64,000 bases of DNA, taken from positions 33,803 to 97,802 of the forward strand of contig CAZGCI010000001.1 of assembly GCA_964524185.1 (NCBI GenBank), written 5' to 3'. This DNA is from Thiohalocapsa sp964524185. Its GTDB lineage: Bacteria > Pseudomonadota > Gammaproteobacteria > Chromatiales > Chromatiaceae. The notes beneath the pieces were generated by a model. It was not told the DNA's origin and made no database searches. It saw only the letters and a list, made by a program, of their open reading frames with translations. This document shows positions 35,175-44,850 of this stretch, in pieces (position 1 is the stretch's first letter; the number at the start of each line of letters is the position of its first letter). A program made the translations under genes and the position numbers.

Positions 35175-36641
35175 ATGTTCATCCTGATGGCCAGCCCTGA
35201 ATGTGCCCCTGTCGCCAAGGCTGGCGGGCTCGGCGACTTCGTGCACGGCCTCGCTCGGGAATTGGCCATTCGCGGCAATGCCGTCGAGGTCGTCCTGCCT
35301 AAGTACGACTGTCTGCGCGCCGACCGGATTGCCGGCATACACAAGGCCTACCCAGACCTCTGGGTGCCCTTCTATGACAAGGCCATCCATTGCGACGTGC
35401 ACTGCGGCGAGGTCGATGGGCTCGAGTGCTACTTCATCGACGCCCATTCCGAGCACCGCTTCTTCAACCGCGGCAAGATCTACGGCGACGCGGACGACCC
35501 GGACCGGTTTGCCTTCTTCTCGCGGGCGGTGATGGAGTTTCTGTACAAATCCGGCAAGCGTCCGGACATCATCCACTGCAACGACTGGCACACGGGACTC
35601 ATGCCGGTGCTGCTCTATGAGGTCTATGCCGGGCTCGGCATGGATCGAACACGCGCGTGCTACTCGTTGCACAACCTGGGCCACCAAGGCTGGACAGACC
35701 CGCACGTCTTGCACATGAACGGCCTGGACGCCGGCCGTCTCATGGCCCCGGAGCGCTTGCGCGACCCCGGCAACCCGGGTGCTGTCAACCTCATGAAGGG
35801 CGGCATCGTCTTCTCGAACTTCGTTACCACCGTGTCCCCACGCTACGCCTGGGAGGTGCAGCACACCGAGCAGGGCATGGGGCTCCAGGGCGTGCTGCAG
35901 GAACATGACCGCAAATTCGGCGGTGTCCTGAATGGCATCGACTACGACACCTGGAACCCGGCGGTGGACCCGCACCTACCCGCCAACTATGGTCCCGACA
36001 CGCTACCCGAAAAGGCCAAGTGCAAGGCTGCCTTGCGGGCACGCGTGGGTCTGAGCGATGTCTTCAAGCCCCTCGTCGCCGTCGTGAGCCGGCTCGACCG
36101 GCAAAAGGGCGTGGAGCTCATCCGCCATGGCATCTACTACGCGCTAGAGCAGGGCTGTCAGTTTGTCCTGCTCGGCAGCGCGTCGAGCGCGGACGTTGAC
36201 GCGGACTTCTGGCATATCAAGCACGAAATGGACGCGAGCCCCGACTGTCATCTGGAGCTCGGCTACGACGAAGACCTGGCGCACCTGATCTACGCCGGGG
36301 CAGACATGATCCTGATTCCAAGCGTGTATGAGCCCTGCGGCCTGACGCAGATGATCGCAATGAAGTATGGCTGCGTTCCCGTCACCAGGCGCGTCGGTGG
36401 ACTGGCGGACACGGTGTTCGACGCCAACTACTCCGATCGGCCCTTCGAGGAGCGCAACGGCTACGTCTTCGACGATTTCACCTATGCGGGGCTGGAATCC
36501 GCGCTTGGGCGAGCCATCGGCCTGTGGAAACGCTTTCCGGATTATTTTCGGCAGCTCCGGGTCAATGGCATGCGCCAGGATCACTCTTGGAACGTGCCGG
36601 GGCAGCACTACCTCGATATCTACAATCACATCCGCGCCTGA
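35175..36641 (+). CDS. glgA: Glycogen synthase (GT5)
   Basis: 488 residues from ATG 35175, with AAGGA 6 bases upstream; an earlier in-frame start lacks homology. The ADP-glucose binding motif KAGGLGD is at 15-21 and the C-terminal E-X7-E region is in SVYEPCGLTQMIAMKYG followed by VGGLADTV. It extends alpha-1,4-glucan chains from ADP-glucose. Together with GlgX and the GH57 protein it forms a synthesis and remodelling set. No glgC, glgB or glgP is in the window. The family is shared with starch synthases. Confidence 0.95.
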   Translation: MFILMASPECAPVAKAGGLGDFVHGLARELAIRGNAVEVVLPKYDCLRADRIAGIHKAYPDLWVPFYDKAIHCDVHCGEVDGLECYFIDAHSEHRFFNRGKIYGDADDPDRFAFFSRAVMEFLYKSGKRPDIIHCNDWHTGLMPVLLYEVYAGLGMDRTRACYSLHNLGHQGWTDPHVLHMNGLDAGRLMAPERLRDPGNPGAVNLMKGGIVFSNFVTTVSPRYAWEVQHTEQGMGLQGVLQEHDRKFGGVLNGIDYDTWNPAVDPHLPANYGPDTLPEKAKCKAALRARVGLSDVFKPLVAVVSRLDRQKGVELIRHGIYYALEQGCQFVLLGSASSADVDADFWHIKHEMDASPDCHLELGYDEDLAHLIYAGADMILIPSVYEPCGLTQMIAMKYGCVPVTRRVGGLADTVFDANYSDRPFEERNGYVFDDFTYAGLESALGRAIGLWKRFPDYFRQLRVNGMRQDHSWNVPGQHYLDIYNHIRA

Positions 36642-36894
36642 TCGGGCCGACCCCCAAGGCCTGCGTCATCAGCGCCGGTTGCCGCCCAGACCCCGGCACC
36701 GATTGGGCCGAAGTCCGGTCCTCCGCTCCGGATTGCACTGGGCTGTACACCCAGGGGCGGCGTGAAGGGACGGCCTGACCTTGCCTGGCCCGATTCGGCG
36801 CTCGACCGCCGCACGTCGGTCAAACGGCCGGCTTGACGCCGGACCGGCGAGGGGGCAACCGCCGTTGCGGCCTGGTTTGTCGGCGAACAAGGGC

Positions 36895-38328
36895 ATGAAG
36901 GACGCGATCCACATCGAGCAGCTTCCGTATCACGCTGACACCGCGGCACTTTTCGGCGCCGTCGCCGCCGAGCCCTGGGCGGTATTCCTCGACAGCAATG
37001 CCGGGCGTGCCGTCGGTGGTCGGTGGGATATCGTCGCACTCGCGCCGCGGATGACGCTGCGCACCTGCGGCGCCCTCACCGAGGTCCGCGTCGGCCATAC
37101 GGTTCGCCATAGCGCCGAAGATCCTCTGGTGCTGCTGCGCGCCGCCTTGGGCCCACGGCCCGAGTCCGCCGCTACCACCCTGCCCTTCGTCGGCGGGGCC
37201 ATCGGCTGGCTCGGTTATGACCTGGCGCGCCGCTTCGAGCGTCTCGGGCTCCAGACCGCGCTCCCTTGCGGCTCGGCGCAGATGGCTGTTGGTCTCTACG
37301 ATTGGGCCCTGGTGGTGGACCATCAGGCGTGCGCAAGCTGGCTAGTGGGCCGTGGCGACACCGCGGACCCGCGCCGGCAGCGCCTGCGCCGCCTTGCGCT
37401 CGTTCGGCCCTTGCTAAGGTCGCGGCATTTTCGCGTCGTGGGGCCACTGACCAGCGATATGGATGCCGCCGGCTATGCACGGCGCTTCGCGTCCGTGCAG
37501 CGCTTCATTCGCCAAGGCGACTGTTACCAAGTCAATCTAGCGCGGCGCTGGGAAGTACCCGTCGCCGGTGATCCCTGGGCGGCTTATACCCGGCTGCGGC
37601 AGCTGAACCCGGCGCCCTTCGCTGCTTACCTGAGCACCCCGGGCCTGCAGGTGCTCTGCGCCTCCCCCGAGCGTTTCCTGGCGCTGCGCGACGGTCAGGT
37701 GGAGACGCGTCCCATCAAGGGCACCGCGGGTCGGCACCTCGACCCGGCGCGCGATCAGGGGCTCGCCGAGGGGCTCGCGGCGAGTGAGAAGGACCGCGCT
37801 GAGAACCTGATGATCGTGGACCTGTTGCGCAACGATCTCGGTCGCTGCTGCGAGACGGGCAGCATCCGCGTACCGGAGCTGTTTCAGGTGGAGTCCTACG
37901 CCGGTGTGCATCACCTGGTGAGCAGTGTGACCGGCCGGCTCCGCACCGATGCCGATGCCCTGTCGCTGCTCCGCGCCTGTTTCCCGGGCGGCTCCATCAC
38001 CGGTGCGCCCAAGATCCGCGCTATGCAGATCATCGACGCGCTGGAGGGTGCGCCCCGGGGCGTCTATTGCGGCAGCATCGGCTATATCGGGTTCGACGGC
38101 GCGATGGATACCAATATCGCCATCCGCACCGCCAGTGTCAGCGACGGCCGCCTGGAGTTCCGCGCCGGCGGCGGTTTGGTGGCAGACTCCGACTGCGGCA
38201 CCGAATGGGTCGAGATCGGGCTCAAGGCGCGGGCAATGCTGGATCTGGTGGCCGCGTTCGGCGCAGCGCCAGGGCCGTCCGTGCGATCGACTCTTGAACC
38301 GGTTTCCTTGCGCGGCGATGCCGGCTGA
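36895..38328 (+). CDS. pabB: Aminodeoxychorismate synthase component I
   Basis: 477 residues from ATG 36895, preceded by AAGGG. The chorismate-binding domain has RQGDCYQVNLARRW, the PIKGTAGR motif (of PabB-type enzymes rather than PIAGTR of TrpE), ENLMIVDLLRNDLGR and the C-terminal GGSITGAPK and GGGLVADSD segments. It aminates chorismate toward 4-aminobenzoate for folate. The amidotransferase partner pabA and the lyase pabC are not visible. It precedes intergenic repeat copy B. Confidence 0.93.
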   Translation: MKDAIHIEQLPYHADTAALFGAVAAEPWAVFLDSNAGRAVGGRWDIVALAPRMTLRTCGALTEVRVGHTVRHSAEDPLVLLRAALGPRPESAATTLPFVGGAIGWLGYDLARRFERLGLQTALPCGSAQMAVGLYDWALVVDHQACASWLVGRGDTADPRRQRLRRLALVRPLLRSRHFRVVGPLTSDMDAAGYARRFASVQRFIRQGDCYQVNLARRWEVPVAGDPWAAYTRLRQLNPAPFAAYLSTPGLQVLCASPERFLALRDGQVETRPIKGTAGRHLDPARDQGLAEGLAASEKDRAENLMIVDLLRNDLGRCCETGSIRVPELFQVESYAGVHHLVSSVTGRLRTDADALSLLRACFPGGSITGAPKIRAMQIIDALEGAPRGVYCGSIGYIGFDGAMDTNIAIRTASVSDGRLEFRAGGGLVADSDCGTEWVEIGLKARAMLDLVAAFGAAPGPSVRSTLEPVSLRGDAG

Positions 38329-38343
38329 GATGCTCGACCGACC

Positions 38344-38500
38344 CGGCGCCGGCAAGGGGAAGGGCCGGGGCGCACGCGCTGACACGAGGGGTGCGCGTGC
38401 GCGCCTCGGCCCTTGGCCTTGGCCTTGGCCGGTGAACGACTCGCTGGCGTGCTGGTGCCCCAGTCGCTCGTTGATCCGAGGCATTGCCTCGCGAGTCCCT
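38344..38500 (+). repeat. Dispersed intergenic repeat, copy B (partial)
   Basis: The region from the pabB stop to the DUF1295 gene matches copy A from 27428 to 27494 (here 38434-38500). It ends in the same GCCTCGCGAGTCCCT. The left end GCTTGACCGCCCCAGAT of copies A and C is missing, so this copy is shorter. The middle has TTGGCCTTGGCCTTGGCC triplication. Confidence 0.8.
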
Positions 38501-38525
38501 AATGCTGCCTGAATAGGATGTGAGC

Positions 38526-39416
38526 ATGATGAAGAACCCAACCGTTGAAGCCATGATTGCCATCGTTGTAGCCCTATTGGTGGCCGCCGGCGTTGCCTGG
38601 GCGGGCAGCCAGGGCGGTGTCAGCGTCGCTGGTATGCCGCTGTTCGCGCTGGCCGGCGTGGTGGCCTTCGTCATCCAGTGGGTGGTGTTCGTGCCCTCGT
38701 ATCGAGCGCAGACGGAGCATTGGTACGACCTCACCGGCAGCGTCACCTATCTGACCGTGGTCATCGGCACCCTACTGCTGGCGGGGCGGTTCGATGCGCG
38801 GTCCATGTTGCTGGGACTGCTGGCCACCATCTGGGCGGTCCGCCTCGGCAGCTTTCTCTTCCTGCGGGTCCGGAAGGCCGGGGCAGACACCCGCTTCGAT
38901 GACATCAAGCCCTCGTTCATCCGCTTTCTGATGGCCTGGACCGTGCAAGGGCTTTGGGTGTTTCTGACCCTGGGGGCCGCGTTGGCTGCCATGACCGCGG
39001 CGTCTGCGCCACCGCTTGGGCTCATCGGCTGGATCGGGCTCCTGGTCTGGGTGCTCGGCTTTGGCATCGAGGCCGTGGCGGATGCCCAGAAGCAGGCGTT
39101 TCGCAAAAACCCGGCCAACAAAGGCCGCTTCATCCAATCCGGCCTCTGGGCCTGGTCGCGGCATCCGAACTACTTCGGCGAGATCACGCTCTGGGTGGGT
39201 ATCGCACTGATTGCGCTGCCGGCGCTCTCCGGCTGGCAGCATGTGACGCTGATCTCGCCGGTGTTCGTCTATCTGCTGCTGACGCGGGTGAGTGGGATTC
39301 CGATGTTGGAATCGCGCGCCGATGAGCGCTGGGGGGATGATCCGGGCTACCAGGCATACAAGGCGCGCACCCCGGTGTTGTTTCCGCGGCCACCGGGCGC
39401 CCTCGGTGAGGGTTGA
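38526..39416 (+). CDS. DUF1295 (steroid 5-alpha-reductase-like) membrane protein
   Basis: 296 residues from ATG 38526, which has AGGA 7 bases upstream; GTG 38520 and ATG 38529 are alternatives. About seven transmembrane helices and the C-terminal signature FIQSGLWAWSRHPNYFGE and GIPMLESRADERWGDDPGYQAYK identify DUF1295. The family is related to steroid 5-alpha reductases and isoprenylcysteine methyltransferases and probably acts on a lipid; the substrate is unknown. It is convergent with hisC. Confidence 0.85.
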   Translation: MMKNPTVEAMIAIVVALLVAAGVAWAGSQGGVSVAGMPLFALAGVVAFVIQWVVFVPSYRAQTEHWYDLTGSVTYLTVVIGTLLLAGRFDARSMLLGLLATIWAVRLGSFLFLRVRKAGADTRFDDIKPSFIRFLMAWTVQGLWVFLTLGAALAAMTAASAPPLGLIGWIGLLVWVLGFGIEAVADAQKQAFRKNPANKGRFIQSGLWAWSRHPNYFGEITLWVGIALIALPALSGWQHVTLISPVFVYLLLTRVSGIPMLESRADERWGDDPGYQAYKARTPVLFPRPPGALGEG

Positions 39417-39525
39417 ACCACCCCCTCACCGGTGTTGATCGGGGCGCTGACGCTGTTCTGTGCGGGCGGCGCCTGGCCGACCCCGCTGCCGGTGCCGATG
39501 TTGTTGCCCCGACGGCACCGTTGGC

Positions 39526-40605
39526 TCAAACCAGAGCGGCCTCCAGGGCTTCTAGCAATCGAGCGTTCTCGTGCGGCGTGCCGATGGTGATGCGCAAGCA
39601 GTCAGCGAGCAGCGGGTGGGTGCCGTTGAGCTGCTTGATCAGCACGCCGCGGTCTAGCAGGCCCTGGAACACGGCGCCGGCGCGGCCGGGCGCGGTGCGC
39701 ACGAGAATGAAGTTGGCATCACTCGGGTAGGGGGTGATGCCGTGGAGCGCACTGAGCGCGGCGTAGAGTTCCTCGCGCTCGGCGCGAATGCTTGCGGTCT
39801 GCTCATCCCAGGCAGCATGGTGGCGAAGCGCGAAGGCGGCGCTGGCCTGGGTCAGCGCGTTGACGTTGTAGGGCAGGCGCACCTTGTCGACCTCGGCGAG
39901 CAACTCCGGCGGGCCGGCGAGGTAGCCGAGGCGCAGACCGGCGAGCCCCATCTTCGAGACGGTGCGCATGACAAGCAGGTTTGGCCAGTCGCCTAGACGG
40001 GACAGGAAACTGCGGTCGGTGAAGGGCGCATAGGCCTCATCGACAATGACGAGGCCGGGGCTGGCCTCGATGATGCGCTCGATGGCGGCCGCGTCGAACA
40101 GGTTACCGGTGGGGTTGTTGGGATAGGCAATGTAGGTGAGCAACGGCGCCTCGCGGGCGATGCCGGCCAGGGTGGCATCCAAGTCGAGCCCGAAGTCGTC
40201 TGTCCGCAATGGTACGCCGACGTAGTCCATGCCGGCGAACAGCGCAATCATCCGGTACATGACGAAGCCAGGCTCCAGCGACAGCACCCTGCGGCCGGGC
40301 TGTGCAACCGCCAGCGCCAGCATCTGGATCAGCTCGTCGGAGCCGTTGCCGAGCAGCATGGCCATGTCTGCCGGGATGCCCAGGGCCTCGCGCAGGGCCT
40401 GTTGCAGATTGCGGCCCTGCGGATCCGGGTAGCGATTCAGCTCGGCATCACGCAGGGTCGCGAGCCAGTCCTCGCGCAGCGCCTCGGGCCAGGGATAGGG
40501 GTTTTCCATGGCATCGAGCTTGATGAGCCCGGCGCTGTCGGGGACGTGGTAGGCGCGCAGAGCGCGGATATCGTCACGAATGAGGTCGGTCACGGGCAGG
40601 GTCAT
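39526..40605 (-). CDS. hisC: Histidinol-phosphate aminotransferase
   Basis: 359 residues from the ATG at 40605 (minus strand) with GGAGG 7 bases upstream; the open frame continues upstream into hisD without homology. The fold type I PLP pattern is visible: GNGSDELIQML, YIAYPNNPTGNLF, VIVDEAYAPF and the PLP lysine in MRTVSKMGLAGLRLGYL. It makes histidinol phosphate in histidine synthesis. It is the last gene of the murA-hisG-hisD-hisC strand. Confidence 0.95.
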   Translation of the reverse strand: MTLPVTDLIRDDIRALRAYHVPDSAGLIKLDAMENPYPWPEALREDWLATLRDAELNRYPDPQGRNLQQALREALGIPADMAMLLGNGSDELIQMLALAVAQPGRRVLSLEPGFVMYRMIALFAGMDYVGVPLRTDDFGLDLDATLAGIAREAPLLTYIAYPNNPTGNLFDAAAIERIIEASPGLVIVDEAYAPFTDRSFLSRLGDWPNLLVMRTVSKMGLAGLRLGYLAGPPELLAEVDKVRLPYNVNALTQASAAFALRHHAAWDEQTASIRAEREELYAALSALHGITPYPSDANFILVRTAPGRAGAVFQGLLDRGVLIKQLNGTHPLLADCLRITIGTPHENARLLEALEAALV

Positions 40606-40738
40606 CGAGGTGCCTCCACCGCGTGCCGCGAGGTCTGGGGGCGCGGCCAAGGCAGCAACCAGCGCTCGGCCCTTGGGCCGACTCGGCCCTGTGTGGCAAG
40701 ACGCTGCAGCCGCCCGGTGCACCTCAGAACCGTCGGCA

Positions 40739-42040
40739 TTAGCCCTCCCCCCGATATTCCGCCGACCTGGCATGCGCCGTTAGCCCCTCACCACGGGCCA
40801 GCACCGAGGCGGTCTTCGCGAGCTCTGCGGAGCCCGCCGGAGAGGCCATGATGAGGCTAGAGCGCTTTTGGAAGTCGTAGACACCGAGCGGCGAGCTGAA
40901 TCGGGCGGTGCGGGACGTGGGCAGCACGTGGTTCGGGCCGGCGCAGTAGTCCCCCAGCGCCTCGGCCGTGTGGCGTCCCATGAAGATGGCGCCGGCATGG
41001 CGAATCTTGGCGGCCAGGGCCTCGGGGTCGGCTACGGACAGCTCCAGGTGCTCCGGCGCGACGTGGTTGGCCACATTGGCCGCGTCCTCCATGTCCTGTG
41101 CCAGGATCAGGGCGCCGCGGTTCTTTAGGGCTGTGGCGATGATGTCGCGGCGCTCCATGGTGGGGAGCAGCTTGTCGATGCTCATCGCGACGCGATCGAG
41201 GTAGTCGTTGTCCCAGGCGATCAGGATGGACTGGGCGTCCTCATCGTGCTCGGCCTGGCTGAATAAGTCCATGGCGATCCAGTCCGGGTCCGTGTCGCCG
41301 TCGCAGAGGATCAGGATCTCGGACGGTCCGGCGACCATGTCGATGCCCACCTGGCCGAACACGGCGCGCTTGGCGGTGGCGACATAGATATTGCCGGGGC
41401 CGACGATCTTGTCGCAGGCGGGCACGCTCTCGGTGCCATAGGCCAGCGCCGCAACGGCCTGCGCACCGCCAACGGCGAAGGCCTTATCGACGCCGGCGAT
41501 ATGTGCGGCGGCGAGCACCAGCTCATTGAGCTCGCCATCCGGCGTTGGCACCACCATGACCAGCTCCGGCACGCCCGCCACCTTGGCCGGGAGGGCGTTC
41601 ATCAGCACCGATGAAGGATAGGCCGCCTTGCCGCCGGGCACATAGAGTCCGACCCGGTCCAGCGGTGTGATCTTCTGCCCAAGCAGGGTGCCGTCCGGCT
41701 CGCGATAGTCCCAGCCCTGCAGCGTCTGGCGCTCGGCGTAGGCGCGGATACGCGCGGCGGCGGATGTCAGCGCGTCGCGCTGGGCGAGCGGGATCTGCTC
41801 TGCAGCCTGGGCGAGCCGCGTGGCCGGGATGGCGAGCGCGCCGGCGTCAGTGGGGTGCCAGCGGTCGAAACGTGCGGTGTACTCCAAGAGCGCAGCGTCG
41901 CCGCGGGCGCGGACGGCGTCGATGATCTCTTCGACGGTACGCTGCACCGCGCGGTCGGAAACGGACTCCCAAGCCAGCAGCGCATCCAAGCGTGCGGTGA
42001 AGTCCGCGTCGACTGTGCAAAGACGGGTGATGTCGGGCAT
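40739..42040 (-). CDS. hisD: Histidinol dehydrogenase
   Basis: 433 residues, close to the E. coli length of 434. Signatures: LYVPGGKAAYPSSVLMNALP, FAVGGAQAVAALAYGTES, GPGNIYVATAKR and FSQAEHDEDAQS with the zinc-binding His/Glu/Asp set, and a C-terminal HVLPTSRTARFSSPLGVYDF. It oxidises histidinol to histidine in two NAD-dependent steps. It lies 43 bases after hisG and 133 bases before hisC on the same strand. Confidence 0.96.
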   Translation of the reverse strand: MPDITRLCTVDADFTARLDALLAWESVSDRAVQRTVEEIIDAVRARGDAALLEYTARFDRWHPTDAGALAIPATRLAQAAEQIPLAQRDALTSAAARIRAYAERQTLQGWDYREPDGTLLGQKITPLDRVGLYVPGGKAAYPSSVLMNALPAKVAGVPELVMVVPTPDGELNELVLAAAHIAGVDKAFAVGGAQAVAALAYGTESVPACDKIVGPGNIYVATAKRAVFGQVGIDMVAGPSEILILCDGDTDPDWIAMDLFSQAEHDEDAQSILIAWDNDYLDRVAMSIDKLLPTMERRDIIATALKNRGALILAQDMEDAANVANHVAPEHLELSVADPEALAAKIRHAGAIFMGRHTAEALGDYCAGPNHVLPTSRTARFSSPLGVYDFQKRSSLIMASPAGSAELAKTASVLARGEGLTAHARSAEYRGEG

Positions 42041-42083
42041 GGTGAGGGTCCGCAGTCGGTCAGTGGATTGTCTTCAGGGGCGC

Positions 42084-42737
42084 TCAGGCGGCCTGCCGGC
42101 TGACAGCCCCGCGCAGCGCCTCCAGCAGTCTCATCACGCGGGCGTGCTTCATCTTCCAAGACGCCTTGTTCACCACGAGCCGCGAGCTGATGTCGCAGAT
42201 GTGCTCCAGCGGTACCAGGCCATTGGCCTTGAGCGTGTTGCCGCTTTCCACCAGGTCAACGATCAGGTCCGATAGGCCCACCAAGGGTGCCAGCTCCATG
42301 GACCCATACAGCTTGATGATCTCCACCTGCTGGCCCTTCGCGGCGAAGTGGCGCTCGGCGCAGCGCACGTATTTGGTGGCAATGCGCTGACGCCGCCGAT
42401 CGGTGCGTCCATCGATGCGCGTCTCCGGCTTGCCCGCCACCATCATGCGACAGCGCGCGATGCCCAAGTCAAGCGGCTCGTAGAGCCCGTCGCCGCCATG
42501 CTCCAGCAGCACGTCCTTGCCGGCGACGCCAAGGTCCGCAGCACCGTATTCCACATAGGTCGGTACGTCACTGGCGCGGATGATGACGAGCTTCACCGTC
42601 GGGTCGTTGGTATCCAGGATCAGCTTACGGCTCTTCTCTGGATCCTCGGCGGCCCGAATGCCGCCTGCCGCCAACAGCGGCATGGCCTGCTCGAAGATGC
42701 GACCTTTGGAGAGTGCGATGGTGAGGGTATCGGCCAT
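42084..42737 (-). CDS. hisG: ATP phosphoribosyltransferase, short form
   Basis: 217 residues from the ATG at 42737 (minus strand). The start MADTLTIALSKGRIFEQA and the PRPP-binding ELAPLVGLSDLIVDLVESGNTL segment are clear. The length marks the short HisG form, which lacks the C-terminal regulatory domain. Short HisG works with a HisZ partner in the family; hisZ is not in this window. It catalyses the first step of histidine synthesis. Repeat copy C lies between it and murA. Confidence 0.95.
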   Translation of the reverse strand: MADTLTIALSKGRIFEQAMPLLAAGGIRAAEDPEKSRKLILDTNDPTVKLVIIRASDVPTYVEYGAADLGVAGKDVLLEHGGDGLYEPLDLGIARCRMMVAGKPETRIDGRTDRRRQRIATKYVRCAERHFAAKGQQVEIIKLYGSMELAPLVGLSDLIVDLVESGNTLKANGLVPLEHICDISSRLVVNKASWKMKHARVMRLLEALRGAVSRQAA

Positions 42738-42842
42738 TGTGGAGGGGATGGAGGCTAGGGGCGATAAGACAGCGGTGCGGTGCCGTACACTGACGGGCGA
42801 CCGGGTCGACGGCACGACACCGGCTTGTGATTGGCCGGCACC

Positions 42843-43060
42843 CAGCTCAGTGATGCCTCAGGCCGAGGAGCGACGAGGGCGCCGGCACGCCAGCGGGTTA
42901 TTCGCTGGCCAGGGCCGAGGGCCGAGGCTTGGACGCACAGTCCTGGCGTCAGCGGTTGCGCCTCGGCCCTAGGCCCTCAGCCCTTACCCCCTGCCGGCGC
43001 CTGGCACACCACGCGGCATGGAAAACTTGACGCGTCTGCAAACATCTGGGGCGGTCAAGC
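42843..43060 (-). repeat. Dispersed intergenic repeat, copy C
   Basis: Between murA and hisG, in the opposite orientation to copies A and B. Reading the minus strand it begins GCTTGACCGCCCCAGAT, as copy A, and near its right end matches CCCGCTGGCGTGCCGGCG of copy A. The middle differs by insertions. It fills most of the 343-base gap 42738-43080; no gene or clear hisG promoter is visible in the rest. Confidence 0.8.
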
Positions 43061-43080
43061 AATCTTAGGATCTCGTCCCG

Positions 43081-44343
43081 TCATACATGGACGCGCCTGA
43101 TTACGCCGCCGAGGACGGCGAATTTCTCTTCGATGTGATCATAGCCGCGGTCGATGTGGTAGATGCGGTCCACGAGGGTTTCGCCCTCCGCCACCAGGCC
43201 GGACAGCACCAGGCTCGCCGAGGCACGCAAGTCGGTGGCCATCACCGGCGCTGCCGTCAGCCGGTCGACGCCGCGACAAATGGCGGTATTGCCCTCGATG
43301 CGGATGTCTGCGCCCATGCGCTGCATCTCGAGCACGTGCATGAAGCGATTCTCGAACACCGTTTCGGTAATGATACCGGCGCCCTCGGCGATGCTGTTCA
43401 GCGCACAGAACTGCGCCTGCATGTCCGTGGGGAAGGCCGGATGCGGAGCCGTGTGGATGTCCACGGCCCGCGGGCGGCGGCCGGTCATGTCCACCTCGAT
43501 CCATCGCTCGCCCGTCGTCACCGTGGCACCGCACTCGCGCAGCTTGCCGAGCACGGCCTCGAGCAGCTCGGCACGGGTCTCGCGCACCCGCACACGGCCG
43601 CCGGTCATCGCCGCAGCCACCAGGTAAGTGCCGGTCTCAATGCGATCCGGCACCACGCTGTACTCACAACCGGTGAGATGCTCGACGCCGTCGATGACGA
43701 TGGTGTCGGTGCCCGCCCCCTGGACGCGAGCACCCATGGCGTTCAGGCAGTGCGCCAGGTCCTCCACCTCCGGCTCGCGGGCGGCGTTTTCCAGAATGGT
43801 GCGCCCCTCCGCGAGGGTGGCGGCCATCATTAGGTTTTCGGTGCCGGTGACCGTGACGACATCCATGCAGTACCGCGCGCCGCGGAGCCGCTCCGCCCGG
43901 GCGTGCACATAGCCATTCTCGACGGAGATTTCGGCGCCCATGGCACGCATGCCTTCGATGTGCAGATTCACCGGTCGCGCGCCGATGGCGCAACCGCCGG
44001 GCAGGGAGACCTGTGCTTCCCCAAACCGCGCGAGCAGGGGCCCCAGCACCAAAATGGACGCCCGCATGGTTTTCACGAGGTCGTAGGGCGCCTCGAAGTG
44101 GGTGACCTCGGTGGCATCCACATGGATGCGCATGCGCTCGTCTACCGTGAGGTGCGCGCCCATACGCCCGAGCAGCTCCATGGTGGTGGTGATGTCGCGC
44201 AGGTGCGGCACGTTGGCGAGCACGCTTTGGCCCTCGGCGGCGAGCAAGGTCGCGGCCATGATCGGGAGGGCGGCATTCTTGGCGCCGGAGGCGCGCACTT
44301 CGCCATCGAGGCGGTTGCCGCCGGTGATCAGCAATTTGTCCAT
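43081..44343 (-). CDS. murA: UDP-N-acetylglucosamine 1-carboxyvinyltransferase
   Basis: 420 residues from the ATG at 44343 (minus strand), the usual length. MDKLLITGGNRLDGEVRASG starts the family, the catalytic cysteine is C118 in LPGGCAIGARPVNLH, and PTDMQAQFCALNSIAEG with ETVFENRFMHV is typical. It adds enolpyruvate to UDP-GlcNAc, the first step of peptidoglycan synthesis, and is the fosfomycin target. It follows mlaB after 102 bases. In many gammaproteobacteria ibaG lies between mlaB and murA; here it does not. Confidence 0.97.
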   Translation of the reverse strand: MDKLLITGGNRLDGEVRASGAKNAALPIMAATLLAAEGQSVLANVPHLRDITTTMELLGRMGAHLTVDERMRIHVDATEVTHFEAPYDLVKTMRASILVLGPLLARFGEAQVSLPGGCAIGARPVNLHIEGMRAMGAEISVENGYVHARAERLRGARYCMDVVTVTGTENLMMAATLAEGRTILENAAREPEVEDLAHCLNAMGARVQGAGTDTIVIDGVEHLTGCEYSVVPDRIETGTYLVAAAMTGGRVRVRETRAELLEAVLGKLRECGATVTTGERWIEVDMTGRRPRAVDIHTAPHPAFPTDMQAQFCALNSIAEGAGIITETVFENRFMHVLEMQRMGADIRIEGNTAICRGVDRLTAAPVMATDLRASASLVLSGLVAEGETLVDRIYHIDRGYDHIEEKFAVLGGVIRRVHV

Positions 44344-44445
44344 GTCGAGCGAGGTCTTAGGATGGAGCTGGGTGCCGATTGGGGTGCCGACTGGGACCCT
44401 GGGCAAGATGCAAAGCGGCAGCGTAGAGGCTAACGTCGAAGTGTA

Positions 44446-44847
44446 TCAGGGCCCGATCTGAGGGCCCGGTATCGTCACCGTTGGTTCGTACAGCGGCGCA
44501 TGGCGTTCGTCCTGGGCGCGTGTGCGCCTGGGGTGTGCCAGTCCGAGCAGCTCGTGCACATTGGCCAGCTGCGCGAGACGCTGTATGGCCGCCGGCACAT
44601 GCTGAAGCACCAGGACGGCATCCGCCTCACGGAGTGCCGCCTGCCATTCAAGCAACAGGGCAACGCCGGCGCTGCTCGGTTGGCGCACCCCCGCCAAATC
44701 CAGCTCCACGCGTCCGTCGCCACCGGGCGTCGGCGTCGTCGCAGCGAGGTGGGCAACGGCGTCAAGGGTGAGGTCGCCGTCCAAACGCCAGTGCCCGCCG
44801 CCGGCTTGTCGCAGCGTCGCGGCAGCGGCTTTACCTGGGCGGCCCAT
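44446..44847 (-). CDS. mlaB: MlaB, STAS-domain subunit of the phospholipid transporter
   Basis: 133 residues with a single STAS domain: WRLDGDLTLDAV, VELDLAGVRQPSSAGVALLLEW. MlaB is the cytoplasmic subunit that binds MlaF and stabilises the MlaFEDB inner-membrane complex. The hydrophobic-strand and SSAG motif fit the anti-sigma-antagonist fold. It starts 3 bases after mlaC ends. The C-terminal 25 residues are not conserved. The call depends mostly on operon position. Confidence 0.85.
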   Translation of the reverse strand: MGRPGKAAAATLRQAGGGHWRLDGDLTLDAVAHLAATTPTPGGDGRVELDLAGVRQPSSAGVALLLEWQAALREADAVLVLQHVPAAIQRLAQLANVHELLGLAHPRRTRAQDERHAPLYEPTVTIPGPQIGP

Positions 44848-44850
44848 GCT

